Below are positions 54,842 to 63,575 of a stretch of DNA of 64,000 nt, piece by piece. Both the position numbers and the translations under genes were made by a program. Position 1 is the first letter of the stretch; each line of letters opens with the position of its first letter. A model generated the notes under the pieces. It was given only the letters and a program-made list of their open reading frames with translations. It did not search any database and was not told the DNA's origin. The stretch comes from Agarivorans sp. TSD2052 (GTDB lineage: Bacteria; Pseudomonadota; Gammaproteobacteria; Enterobacterales; Celerinatantimonadaceae), in NCBI RefSeq assembly GCF_023238625.1, contig NZ_CP096670.1:1787501-1851500 (forward strand), written 5' to 3'.

Positions 54842-56413
54842 TTAATGTCCAGCAGAAACCGCTGACGCTGCACCCGCAACGTGATGGGTAATCCATCCCA
54901 TATCATAGAAGTATTGGGTCGCAGGCACTAAGGCATATTCAACACAAAGCAAACCTACGCCAGCCAATACAACAGTATAAGGCAATGCCATCCACACCAT
55001 TCGTCCGTATGACAAACGTAACAGAGGTGCCAATGAAGAGGTGAGTAGGAATAAGAATGCGGCTTGACCATTTGGCGTCGCCACTGAAGGTAGGTTCGTA
55101 CCCGTATTAATAGCCACCGCAAGCATGTCGAACTGATCGCGGGTAATTTGACCTTCGTTCCAAGCAGTTTTGACTTCGTTTATATAAACCGTACCAACAA
55201 ATACGTTGTCACTTACCATCGAAAGCAAGCCATTAGCCAGATAGAAGGCGACTAACTGGCCTTCTTCTTCAATAGACAACACCCAATGAATAACGGGCTT
55301 AAACAACTCTAAGTCAATAATTACAGCAACAATAGAGAAAAATACGGCTAACAAAGCGGTGAATGGCAGGGCTTCTTCAAAGGCCTTACCTAATTGGTGC
55401 TCTTCTGTAATTCCCGTGAACGAAGTGGCTAAAATAATCACCGACAGACCAATTAGGCCCACGGCGGCTAAGTGTAAGGCTAAACCGGCAATTAGCCATA
55501 CTGCAATTAGCGCTTGTACGATTAGCTTGGCGCGATCGCGATTATTACGCTTCTCGTCTTCAAACTTATCATAGTCAGTAAGAATTTTTCGTACGTTGGG
55601 AGGAAGTTCTCCTCCGTAACCAAACTTACCTACTTTTTCTAACAGCACACAAGTGGCTAAACCAAAAATGAGTACTGGTATCGACACTGGAGACATACGC
55701 AAGAAGAACTCAAAGAACTGCCAGCTTGACTGGTCGGCAATGATGAGGTTTTGTGGCTCACCGACCATAGTACAAACGCCACCCAGCGCAGTACCTACAC
55801 CCGCGTGCATCATTAAACTACGTAAAAACGCTCGAAAGCCTTCTAGGTCATTACTGCTTAAGTCATCATTGGTATGATCGTGCTTTTGATGAAAATCTTT
55901 GCCTGAAGCTACCTTGTGGTAGATGCTGTAGAAACCTATGGCAACGCTGATCACAACCGCAATAACGGTTAAGGCGTCTAGAAAAGCTGATAGAAAAGCG
56001 CCAGCAGCACAGAAGGCCAAAGACAAAATAGCCTTGTCTTTGATTTTTATTAGCATCTTGGTGAATACAAAAAGCAGTAACTGCTTCATGAAGAAGATCC
56101 CTGCCACCATGAAGATTAGCAACAGTACTACTTCAAAATTGGCCACTAATTCATGTTTTACGGTTTCAGAGGATGTCATACCGATGGCTACCGCTTCAAT
56201 AGCCAACAAACCACCAGGTTGAAGAGGGTAACATTTTAAGGCCATCGCTAAAGTGAAAATGAACTCAATAACCAGCAACCAACCCGCGAGAAAGGGGTTA
56301 ATATAAAAAACGATGGGGTTAATAATTAGAAATAAAACAATGGCTTTTTTATACCAAAGAGGTGCATTACCAAGAAAATTCTTAGCAAAAGCACTGGTAA
56401 GACTTGTATTCAT
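54842..56413 (-). CDS. nhaB: Sodium/proton antiporter NhaB
   Basis: A 523-residue electrogenic Na+/H+ antiporter with about 12 helices, equal in length to the E. coli protein (513). Signatures: [93 protein letters not shown]. Divergent from fadR, a widely conserved arrangement. A 16-bp palindrome lies between the two. Confidence 0.96.
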   Translation of the reverse strand: MNTSLTSAFAKNFLGNAPLWYKKAIVLFLIINPIVFYINPFLAGWLLVIEFIFTLAMALKCYPLQPGGLLAIEAVAIGMTSSETVKHELVANFEVVLLLIFMVAGIFFMKQLLLFVFTKMLIKIKDKAILSLAFCAAGAFLSAFLDALTVIAVVISVAIGFYSIYHKVASGKDFHQKHDHTNDDLSSNDLEGFRAFLRSLMMHAGVGTALGGVCTMVGEPQNLIIADQSSWQFFEFFLRMSPVSIPVLIFGLATCVLLEKVGKFGYGGELPPNVRKILTDYDKFEDEKRNNRDRAKLIVQALIAVWLIAGLALHLAAVGLIGLSVIILATSFTGITEEHQLGKAFEEALPFTALLAVFFSIVAVIIDLELFKPVIHWVLSIEEEGQLVAFYLANGLLSMVSDNVFVGTVYINEVKTAWNEGQITRDQFDMLAVAINTGTNLPSVATPNGQAAFLFLLTSSLAPLLRLSYGRMVWMALPYTVVLAGVGLLCVEYALVPATQYFYDMGWITHHVAGAASAVSAGH

Positions 56414-56572
56414 CCTGAAATCTCATTGTTGTTCAAATGCGGGACGAGTTTTCCCCTACGGAAACTCGCCGCGATTGTATGTGATATCAAGCAGTTTTGG
56501 TAGTTGAACGTGCGAAATCATCAAATTTAATCAATAACTGAAAAGAAATGTTATTGGATTTGCAAAACTGGA

Positions 56573-56588
56573 GGTTTGAGCTCAAACC
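56573..56588. promoter_or_regulatory. 16-bp palindrome between nhaB and fadR
   Basis: GGTTTGAGCTCAAACC is perfectly symmetrical. It does not fit the FadR operator (AACTGGTCNGACCAGTT) well, though ACTGG lies just upstream. It is a candidate operator for the divergent genes. Confidence 0.45.
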
Positions 56589-56658
56589 ACTTACTTTAGC
56601 TTTAGTTAATGGTTTGTTATTATCCAATGAATAAAAACGAAAATAGACTGAGTAAAAA

Positions 56659-57375
56659 ATGGTAATTAAAGCAAAAAGCCCAGCGGGATTTGCAGAACAG
56701 TACATTATTGAATCTATCTGGAATAATCGCTTTGCTCCCGGCACCATATTGCCTGCTGAAAGAGAATTATCAGAGTTAATAGGGGTAACAAGAACCACGT
56801 TACGTGAAGTATTGCAGCGTTTAGCTCGCGACGGCTGGCTAACCATTCAGCACGGTAAACCTACCAAGGTGAATAATTTCTGGGAAACGGCCGGGCTGAA
56901 TATTCTAGCGACGCTGGCTCGATTAGATACCGAGGGGGTTCCAGAGTTATTCGAACAACTGTTGTCTGCTCGAACCAATATTAGTGTTATTTTCATTCGC
57001 GGTGCTTTAAAAAATAATCCTGAGAAAAGCCGTCAGCTTATTGAGCAATATAAGCTCTTAGAACAAACCGGAGAAGCCTACGCTGAGTTTGATTATCAAG
57101 TGTTGCATGGCCTATCTTTTGCCTCTGGTAACCCTTTGTACGCATTAATCCTAAATGGATTTAGAGGCATGTATCAAAGTGTAGGCAAATATTATTTTGA
57201 AGACCCGGTTTCACGCCAACTGGTTGATAAGTTCTACGATGATCTCATTGTTCTTGCTGAGTCTGGCGAGCACGATAAAGCGCTACAAGTGGTACGTAAT
57301 TACGGTATTGCTAGTAGTGAAGTATGGAAGCGATTACGTGAGACAATGCCAAGTGACATTATGGACGTAGACTAA
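56659..57375 (+). CDS. fadR: Fatty acid metabolism regulator FadR
   Basis: A 238-residue GntR-family regulator. The N-terminal winged helix ([38 protein letters not shown]) and the acyl-CoA-binding helical C terminus ([30 protein letters not shown]) match FadR throughout. It represses fatty-acid degradation and activates fab genes, released by long-chain acyl-CoA. Divergent from nhaB as usual; a bidirectional terminator follows. Confidence 0.96.
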   Translation: MVIKAKSPAGFAEQYIIESIWNNRFAPGTILPAERELSELIGVTRTTLREVLQRLARDGWLTIQHGKPTKVNNFWETAGLNILATLARLDTEGVPELFEQLLSARTNISVIFIRGALKNNPEKSRQLIEQYKLLEQTGEAYAEFDYQVLHGLSFASGNPLYALILNGFRGMYQSVGKYYFEDPVSRQLVDKFYDDLIVLAESGEHDKALQVVRNYGIASSEVWKRLRETMPSDIMDVD

Positions 57376-57390
57376 CTGTGCGGCGAATGA

Positions 57391-57419
57391 AAAAAAGCTC
57401 CGCATGACGGAGCTTTTTT
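57391..57419. terminator. Bidirectional terminator after fadR
   Basis: Stem AAAAAAGCTCCG/CGGAGCTTTTTT, 5-nt loop; serves fadR and the convergent glutaredoxin-like gene. Confidence 0.93.
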
Positions 57420-57429
57420 GTTGACTTAT

Positions 57430-57789
57430 TTATGCAACTTTCTGTTCTAAATAACGAATAATATCATTTGATTCATACAACCATTCTACTTGGTCGCCTT
57501 GAGTTATGCGCAAACAAGGAACTTTTCGTGAGCCGCCGCCAGTTACCAGTTCTTCGAGGTATTTAGGCTGAGCGTTAATATCTCGTAAGCCAATATTAAT
57601 ACCGTTACGTTTCATGGCTCGTCTTACTTTTACGCAAAAAGGGCATGCCGCCAATTGATAAAGGTCTAAACCTTGTAACTTTTGATCAATGGCTGCTTGA
57701 TCTTCGCTACTGCGTATCACTGATTTGGGAGAAAAAACCGCATTTAGTAACAATATAATACGGCCTAAAATCCAACGAATTACTTTCAT
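57430..57789 (-). CDS. Glutaredoxin / GST N-terminal domain protein, membrane-anchored
   Basis: A 119-residue protein. A hydrophobic N-terminal segment (residues 5-20) may anchor it; then a thioredoxin-fold domain with the redox motif CPFC (Cys49, Cys52), cis-proline VPCL, and YESNDIIRYLE at the glutathione site. It probably reduces disulfides or glutathionylated proteins. The orientation of the domain across the membrane is not determined. Confidence 0.85.
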   Translation of the reverse strand: MKVIRWILGRIILLLNAVFSPKSVIRSSEDQAAIDQKLQGLDLYQLAACPFCVKVRRAMKRNGINIGLRDINAQPKYLEELVTGGGSRKVPCLRITQGDQVEWLYESNDIIRYLEQKVA

Positions 57790-57855
57790 CTTTCACAACC
57801 TTGCTAACAAATTTTGCCAGAGTGTAACATAAATTAGTTAAAGCTTAAGCCCAAG

Positions 57856-58410
57856 CTAAAATAGCAATGTAGTTACACCCAACACCAAAAATAATACAGC
57901 GGTAATACGGTGGATTAAGGCCATCGGTAGTTTATCAACACCTAGCTTCCCAAGGAGTACTACTGGTACATTGGCTAAACACATACCAATGGTCGTTCCC
58001 ATAATGACCATAAACAGCGAGTCGTATTTTGCCGCCAAGATCACCGTGGCTACTTGAGTTTTGTCGCCAATTTCAGCAATAAAGAACAGTATGAGAGAAG
58101 CAACAAAGGGGCCATACTTGAGCATACCACTTTCTAGGTCATCCACTTTGTCTGGAATTAACACCCAGATAGCCATAGCAATAAATGACAACCCTAACAC
58201 CCAACGCAATATCTCTGGGCTGAACCACGTTTGCACAAAAGAGCCAAACCACGCTGCGGCGGCGTGATTGAGTAAAGTGGCAATGATAATGCCAGCAATA
58301 ATGGGTAAGGGTTTACGAAACTTGCAGGCTAATAATAAGGCCAGTAGTTGGGTTTTGTCGCCAATTTCGGCGATAGCAACAGCGGTGATTGAAGTAAATA
58401 GGGCTTCCAT
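57856..58410 (-). CDS. mneA: Manganese exporter MneA (TMEM165/GDT1, UPF0016 family)
   Basis: A 184-residue inner-membrane protein with six helices and the twin signature EIGDKTQ (residues 15-21 and 113-119) of the GDT1 family. Bacterial members such as Vibrio MneA export Mn2+. The upstream Mn2+ riboswitch strongly supports that function here. A likely promoter lies beyond the riboswitch inside the end of yciH. Confidence 0.93.
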   Translation of the reverse strand: MEALFTSITAVAIAEIGDKTQLLALLLACKFRKPLPIIAGIIIATLLNHAAAAWFGSFVQTWFSPEILRWVLGLSFIAMAIWVLIPDKVDDLESGMLKYGPFVASLILFFIAEIGDKTQVATVILAAKYDSLFMVIMGTTIGMCLANVPVVLLGKLGVDKLPMALIHRITAVLFLVLGVTTLLF

Positions 58411-58434
58411 TAATATCTCTTAATGAGGCGAGCA

Positions 58435-58600
58435 AATAAACCAATGCACACAACGCCGCTCACCTCTTTATAGCGTTAATGTGCATTTGGTCTTGCCAGG
58501 CCTGTTTAGGCTGCATTCACCATAGTGATTTTGCACTAAGTATGTTGATGAATGCCCGTTAACCCTAAGGTTATTGGCGGCTACTCCCCAAAAGCGCGCT
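58435..58600 (-). ncRNA. yybP-ykoY manganese riboswitch
   Basis: Reading the minus strand: GGGGAGTAGCCGCC near the 5' end (plus 58580-58589), then ATCAACATACTTAG, then CCTGGCAAGACCAAATGCACA and a late TGTGCATTGGTTT that pairs with it as an expression-platform hairpin. These are the conserved blocks of the mntP leader of E. coli in the same order. It lies directly upstream of mneA, so Mn2+ binding should allow expression of the exporter. Confidence 0.85.
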
Positions 58601-58601
58601 G

Positions 58602-58630
58602 AATATAGCTAAGTCACCATAAATAATCAA
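58602..58630 (-). promoter_or_regulatory. Sigma-70 promoter of the riboswitch-mneA transcript
   Basis: On the minus strand TTGATT, exactly 17 bp, TATATT; predicted transcription start about 58596, at the riboswitch 5' end. Confidence 0.7.
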
Positions 58631-58635
58631 TGCGT

Positions 58636-58968
58636 TTATCCGCCAATACGCTTAGTTTTGTAATCGCGTTGTTTTAGCCAAGCTTCTAACTTGTCTCTCT
58701 GGTCACCTTGGATTTCGATAACGTAGTCTTTAACACTACCGCCTACGCCACAGTGCTTTTTCATTTCTTTGCATAGGTTCTTTAGGCTTGTTTCATCAAG
58801 GCCAAAACCACTTAAGCAGGTGACTCCTTTACCTTTTCTACCTTTAGTTTCACGGCGCAGTTTAACGAAACCATCACTGCTTGGTATTTGCTCTTCTTGT
58901 TGCTCTGGCTCTATGCGGCCTTGATCGGTGGAATAAACAAGTTGAGAGAGTTGGTCTTTGAATGACAT
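58636..58968 (-). CDS. yciH: SUI1/YciH translation factor-like protein
   Basis: A 110-residue protein of the eIF1/SUI1 family: GRKGKGVTCLSGFGLDE, then KKHCGVGGSVKDYVIEIQGDQRDKLEAWLKQRDYKTKRIGG, the typical SUI1 end. YciH is thought to act at initiation fidelity under stress. I prefer the ATG at 58968; an in-frame TTG two codons earlier also has AAGG upstream. mneA follows on the same strand. Confidence 0.92.
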   Translation of the reverse strand: MSFKDQLSQLVYSTDQGRIEPEQQEEQIPSSDGFVKLRRETKGRKGKGVTCLSGFGLDETSLKNLCKEMKKHCGVGGSVKDYVIEIQGDQRDKLEAWLKQRDYKTKRIGG

Positions 58969-59067
58969 CTTCAATTTACCTTAATTGTAGTTGCGATGAT
59001 GGTAGCGTATTTGTTTAGCTAGTTTCAAAAAAATACCTCACAAAAATAAAAACCTATAAACCCCAGC

Positions 59068-59081
59068 TTGATTTAGATCAT
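59068..59081 (+). promoter_or_regulatory. FNR-like site of the feo promoter
   Basis: TTGAT-TTAG-ATCAT differs from the FNR consensus TTGAT-N4-ATCAA at one base. Its centre is 41.5 bases before a start point expected near 59116, with CACAAT (59104-59109) as the -10: a class II activation geometry. Confidence 0.65.
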
Positions 59082-59112
59082 TGTTGTTTTGTGACGGGTG
59101 ACGCACAATCTA

Positions 59113-59131
59113 CTAAATGAAAATCATTACT
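59113..59131 (+). promoter_or_regulatory. Fur box of the feo operon
   Basis: AATGAAAATCATTA fits the core of the Fur consensus except for one base, 13 of 19 positions over the full box. It overlaps the predicted transcription start, which suits iron-dependent repression of feoABC. Confidence 0.7.
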
Positions 59132-59157
59132 ATTTAGAATTGAGCCCAGGAGATAGC

Positions 59158-59385
59158 ATGTCATTGGATGAAATAGCCATAGGCCAACAAGCTTTGGTGT
59201 TAAGTTTACAACACTTACCAAGGGCCAATCGTAAAAAATTAATGTCATTGGGCATTTTGCCTGATTCAACCTTAACCATTGTTAGGCGCGCTCCGCTGGG
59301 TGATCCGATCCAAATTAGCGCAGCCGGAATCAATTTGGCCTTAAGTGCTAAGCAAGCTAAAGCTATTGAGGTACAAGCCCTATGA
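59158..59385 (+). CDS. feoA: Ferrous iron transport protein FeoA
   Basis: A 75-residue SH3-like protein that helps FeoB. Family pattern SLQHLPRANRKKLMSLGILPDSTLTIVRRAPLGDPIQI. The ATG at 59158 has AGGAGA upstream; a longer frame from 59098 would cover the Fur box. The stop overlaps the feoB start (ATGA). Confidence 0.93.
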   Translation: MSLDEIAIGQQALVLSLQHLPRANRKKLMSLGILPDSTLTIVRRAPLGDPIQISAAGINLALSAKQAKAIEVQAL

Positions 59386-61640
59386 ATACACATATGATTG
59401 CCACCGTTGGTAACCCAAATAGCGGTAAAAGTACCTTATTTAATGCGCTTACTGGCAGTAAACAAAAAGTAGGCAATTTTAGCGGCATTACTGTAGACAA
59501 AAAGTCAGGCTGGATCCGCCACCCGGATTGGCAGGCAGAAGTAATTGATTTGCCGGGGGTATACAATATTGACCCGCAACTAGATAAAAGCTCTATCGAT
59601 GAACGTATCGCTTGTGAGTTTTTACAATCAGAGCCTTTAGACCTGATAATTAATGTTGTTGATGCCAGTTCAGTAGAACGCAGTTTGTATTTGACTATCC
59701 AATTGAAAGAGTTGGGCTTACCCGTTGTGCTTGTGCTGAACAAGATGGATACCGCCAAAGCCCGACTGCTTAACATTAAAGTGAAACAATTTAGCGAGCG
59801 CTTCAATCTTCCTTTAGTGTGTTTATCTGCCACGTCTAAAAAGCAAGTTGAAGCGTTTAAGAAAAACCTGCCTCAGTTAATGCTTCAGGCACAACAAAGC
59901 TCGGCCTTGAATATTCAGTACTCTTCACAGATAGAACACTTTGCAGCCGAATGGCAGCAAAGTCTGGATTTGAATAAAGGCCAAGTATTACGCTTACTGG
60001 AACTAGATCCCTGGTTAACTGAAACGCTAGACGGCGATCAACAACGAGCGCTTCAACAAGCCTTGCTGACGTTTTCAGCTGTGGACATCGATTTAGAGTT
60101 AGCCGCTAGTCGCTACAATTTTATCTATGAGCTTACTCAAAGCTGTATCGCCAAAAAAGGCCAATTAAACAGAGACTATTCAGCCCTCATTGACCGCGTG
60201 TTATTAAATCGATGGTTCGGGATCCCTGCCTTTCTGGGCGTAATGTACCTAATGTTTATGTTTGCCATTAATGGCGGTGCTGTATTCATCGACTTTTTCG
60301 ACATCGCTGCAGGGACCATTTTTGTCGACGGGGTCAATCAGCTACTGAGTCTTATTGGTACGCCTGATTGGGTAGGCCTAGTATTAGCCGACGGCGTAGG
60401 CGTAGGGATTCAAACGGTGGCGACCTTTATCCCTGTGATTGCTTGTTTGTATCTATTCTTAGCCTTGTTAGAAAGCTCAGGTTATTTGGCCCGCGCTGCT
60501 TTTGTTGTAGATAAAGCGATGCAAATGATTGGCTTGCCGGGCAAAGCTTTTGTACCAATGCTAATGGGCTTTGGTTGTACAGTTCCCGCTATCATGGCTA
60601 CTCGAGTATTAGAAAAGCACCGTGAGCGGGTATTAACCTCTGCCATGAGTCCGTTCATGTCCTGCGGTGCTCGTTTACCGGTATACGCTTTATTTGTTGC
60701 GGCATTTTTCCCTAATCAAGGGCAAAACATGGTTTTTGCGTTGTATTTAATTGGTATCGTTGCCGCTATTGTTACTGGGCTATTGCTTAAGTACACATTG
60801 TTACCCGGTAGCGCTCAAGATTCAGTGCTAGAACTTCCTGATTACCAATTACCCACGGCATTTGGGGTGTTACTGTTAACCTGGCAAAAGGTGCGAGGTT
60901 TCATTGTTGGAGCGGGTAAAACTATTGTACTAGTAGTGGCAATATTAAGCGTTTTAAATCACATTGGCACTGGCGGTGAACTCGACGCTGAAGGCCAAGA
61001 GCACTCTTTACTAAGTCGAGCCAGCCAGTTTGTTACCCCGGTATTTGGTCCAATGGGAATCGAACAAGATAACTGGCCTGCAACCGTCGGTATTGTCACT
61101 GGTTTGTTTGCCAAAGAAGCGGTAATCGGTACATTAAATAGCTTATATGCAGACCCGTCAGAAGACGCTGAAGAATGGACATACTTGGGGCGCTTCCAAG
61201 AAGCGGGGCAAAGTATTATCGACAACTTTAACGACTTAAGTTACGACGACCCACTAGGTATTGGGATTGAAACCGCTGATAACTTAGCGGCCGCAGCCGA
61301 ACTGAATGAAGTAGACATAACTACCATGTCTCAGTTAGAGAAGCACTTTACGCCTGAATCTGCGGTGTCATTTATGTTGTTTATTTTATTGTACATGCCT
61401 TGTGCGGCGGCAATGGGAGCCTTGGTAAAAGAACTAGGGATGAAATGGGCGCGCTTAATAGCGGTATGGTCTACGTTATTGGCCTACAGTACCGCCACTA
61501 TTTATTATCAGTTGGCTACTTGGCAGCAAGCACCGGTGTCTGCCAGCGTATTGTTGTTTGCTATGGTAGTCATGTTGAGTGTTTGGGTACTGTTCTTAAA
61601 GCGGAAAAAGGCAGAGCATTATGATATTACAAGCGCTTAA
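59382..61640 (+). CDS. feoB: Ferrous iron permease FeoB
   Basis: A 752-residue Fe2+ transporter. The N-terminal G domain has G1 GNPNSGKST (residues 10-18), G3 DLPGVYNI and G4 NKMD, followed by the guanine-nucleotide dissociation inhibitor region and a membrane part with two gate domains, including CSTVPAIMAT-type FGCTVPAIMATR and SPFMSCGARLPVY, with the conserved cysteines. Imports ferrous iron, mainly at low oxygen. Overlaps feoA at its start and feoC at its end by 20 bases. Confidence 0.96.
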   Translation: MNTHMIATVGNPNSGKSTLFNALTGSKQKVGNFSGITVDKKSGWIRHPDWQAEVIDLPGVYNIDPQLDKSSIDERIACEFLQSEPLDLIINVVDASSVERSLYLTIQLKELGLPVVLVLNKMDTAKARLLNIKVKQFSERFNLPLVCLSATSKKQVEAFKKNLPQLMLQAQQSSALNIQYSSQIEHFAAEWQQSLDLNKGQVLRLLELDPWLTETLDGDQQRALQQALLTFSAVDIDLELAASRYNFIYELTQSCIAKKGQLNRDYSALIDRVLLNRWFGIPAFLGVMYLMFMFAINGGAVFIDFFDIAAGTIFVDGVNQLLSLIGTPDWVGLVLADGVGVGIQTVATFIPVIACLYLFLALLESSGYLARAAFVVDKAMQMIGLPGKAFVPMLMGFGCTVPAIMATRVLEKHRERVLTSAMSPFMSCGARLPVYALFVAAFFPNQGQNMVFALYLIGIVAAIVTGLLLKYTLLPGSAQDSVLELPDYQLPTAFGVLLLTWQKVRGFIVGAGKTIVLVVAILSVLNHIGTGGELDAEGQEHSLLSRASQFVTPVFGPMGIEQDNWPATVGIVTGLFAKEAVIGTLNSLYADPSEDAEEWTYLGRFQEAGQSIIDNFNDLSYDDPLGIGIETADNLAAAAELNEVDITTMSQLEKHFTPESAVSFMLFILLYMPCAAAMGALVKELGMKWARLIAVWSTLLAYSTATIYYQLATWQQAPVSASVLLFAMVVMLSVWVLFLKRKKAEHYDITSA

Positions 61641-61866
61641 GCTATATATTGAAGCTAACCCTGGCGTGATGCTTAACCAAGTAGCCAAGCATTTTTCGCT
61701 GACTGATGAGGCGGCCTTAGCAATGCTCCAGCCTTGGTTAAAACGCCATCGTTTAAAGTTGGTAAAGTTAGCATCATGCTCGGGTGGGTGTGGTTGTGCG
61801 GCGGCGAGTGACGAACAATGGCAACTTTATTGGCAAACAGAAGATAAGATTGGAATCACCTGTTAA
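61621..61866 (+). CDS. feoC: FeoC-like transcriptional/stability factor
   Basis: An 81-residue winged-helix FeoC-type protein (LNQVAKHFSLTDEAALAMLQPWLKRHRL) with a cysteine cluster CSGGCGC (about residues 53-59), typical of an oxygen-sensitive iron-sulfur site. In other bacteria it guards FeoB from proteolysis. Starts inside the end of feoB. Confidence 0.88.
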   Translation: MILQALKLYIEANPGVMLNQVAKHFSLTDEAALAMLQPWLKRHRLKLVKLASCSGGCGCAAASDEQWQLYWQTEDKIGITC

Positions 61867-61888
61867 CGGGGAGCTTTGCAGGTGTTGA

Positions 61889-61913
61889 AAAGGCTGAATG
61901 TATTCAGCCTTTG
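61889..61913. terminator. Weak bidirectional terminator after feoC
   Basis: Stem AGGCTGAAT/ATTCAGCCT with a 2-nt loop; T tails are short (TTG on plus, TTTT on minus). Confidence 0.6.
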
Positions 61914-61918
61914 TCAGT

Positions 61919-63463
61919 TCAGGACTTGTTATCTTGCTGAGATGCGAGGTACTTCTCTATGAATACATCAATTGGCATGGGCTTGCCAAACATCCAACCC
62001 TGCCCATATTCAACACCTAGCAGCTCTAATGCCTTCGATTGCATGACATTTTCTATACCTTCAGCGATTACTTTTAAGTTCGACTTATGCGCTATATCCA
62101 CCATGTGCGGCACCAAAGATGAACGAATGGCGCCTGCTTCTAATTCGAATACAAAACTTTTATCGATTTTTAGGTACTGACAACGGAAGTTTTTAAGCTG
62201 TTTAAGGTTTGAATATCCGGTACCAAAATCATCAATGGCGACTTCGAAACCCTGTTGGATGATGTGGTTGATATTGCGGTTCGCGTTTAAGCTGTCTAGT
62301 TGTAAATCTTCGGTGATTTCTAAAGTGATGTTTCCATCGAACTGTTTCACTTCAACAAGCTCACTAAGGGCCGCTATTTGATTGCTCTCAACATCGTTAG
62401 GAAAAATGTTGAAGCTGATCTTGGTGTCTTTCTGTATCACTTTACTGGCTTGTAATTCATGCAGAGCGGTTTCAATAATATGTTGGGTAAAGGGCCAAGT
62501 GAGGCGTAAACGGCGTATTTCAGGAATAAATTCATCAGGGAACAGCCGACCATGTTGATCTTCGAACCTAGCTAACACTTCGCCGCCAATAATTCGTTTA
62601 GTCTTTAGATCAACCAAAGGCTGTATTTGATAAGAGAAATAGCCTTTTTTCAAGCCTCGGCGTAGCCGTGAACCCACGCTAACATGACGCCTGATTAAGC
62701 TTTCAGAACAGATACTCGTAATGATGCCAAAAGCAAAACTAAACAATAACGAAAAGGCTAAAAAGGCCAATTTGTTTCTAATAAGGGTGTAATTGTAAAG
62801 GCTTAATGCTACGCAAAACTCATAGTTTTCACTACAACGATGAAAGTAGTGAAAGTTATCGTTGGCTTCTTCATATTCGTTTAACTGGGCTTGTTTGAAA
62901 ATACCTGGGGTACCAATTAAATGGGTGATTTGGTTATTATAACGATTGACTATCTCCCATTGATTATCACCAAATTCTAAGTTTCCAAAGGTATTGTTGT
63001 TCACCACAACATTAAAATCGCCTTTGCGTAAAACCACGCCTGAGAGCAGATTATCAAATACTACTAGTTGCTGGTTTAACCATAAATCAAAGCCCAAGCC
63101 AGTACTAAATGTGGGGGGTTCCAATTCCATCGGGCTAGCCAGAGCGCCGCCGGTGGTGGTGCATACCAAGCGTTCATTTTGAATAAAACCTACATCTTTG
63201 ATGTAATCACTTAAAAAAACCACTTGGCGCATTTTTAATAACGCGCTGTCGCTACAGTCTTCGATGTCGAGGTGACTGAGGTCATCTAAGGATTGAAGTG
63301 AATCATAAATAACCGATTGAGTAAGATTAAGTGTGCTGTGAGCAATATGTCGCTGAGCTTGAGTGATTTCAGATGAGAGTAGTTGCAAGGCTATTATCAC
63401 CACCGCTAAGCAGGCGCTTAGTCCACTGGCTATCACAATAATACGTTGGGTAACGACTCGCAT
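61919..63463 (-). CDS. CSS-motif EAL phosphodiesterase
   Basis: A 514-residue membrane c-di-GMP phosphodiesterase. TM1 (about residues 8-30), periplasmic CSS-type domain (about 31-235, Cys70-Ser71 and Cys in ERLVCTTTGG), TM2 (about 232-255), EAL domain with the variant EVL (Glu295; GGEVLARF), DDFGTGYSN and KIDKSF, all consistent with activity. Members of the PdeB/C family use a periplasmic disulfide to control activity, so DsbA/DsbB links are plausible. Confidence 0.9.
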   Translation of the reverse strand: MRVVTQRIIVIASGLSACLAVVIIALQLLSSEITQAQRHIAHSTLNLTQSVIYDSLQSLDDLSHLDIEDCSDSALLKMRQVVFLSDYIKDVGFIQNERLVCTTTGGALASPMELEPPTFSTGLGFDLWLNQQLVVFDNLLSGVVLRKGDFNVVVNNNTFGNLEFGDNQWEIVNRYNNQITHLIGTPGIFKQAQLNEYEEANDNFHYFHRCSENYEFCVALSLYNYTLIRNKLAFLAFSLLFSFAFGIITSICSESLIRRHVSVGSRLRRGLKKGYFSYQIQPLVDLKTKRIIGGEVLARFEDQHGRLFPDEFIPEIRRLRLTWPFTQHIIETALHELQASKVIQKDTKISFNIFPNDVESNQIAALSELVEVKQFDGNITLEITEDLQLDSLNANRNINHIIQQGFEVAIDDFGTGYSNLKQLKNFRCQYLKIDKSFVFELEAGAIRSSLVPHMVDIAHKSNLKVIAEGIENVMQSKALELLGVEYGQGWMFGKPMPIDVFIEKYLASQQDNKS

Positions 63464-63575
63464 CCAGCTAATTCCTTATGCTCCAATCATCTGATTAAAG
63501 CACAAAAAACCGACTAAAAGCTATAATTTACAAGCGCCTAATTACATTTATAGTCATTATTAGCTTTAGGCGTGG

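Noticed and set aside
55359-56222. Several plus-strand open frames opposite nhaB
   Set aside because: Composition follows from NhaB codons; none has a ribosome-binding site.
59363-59833. Minus-strand open frame across the feoB start
   Set aside because: Antisense to the FeoB G domain, no domain of its own.
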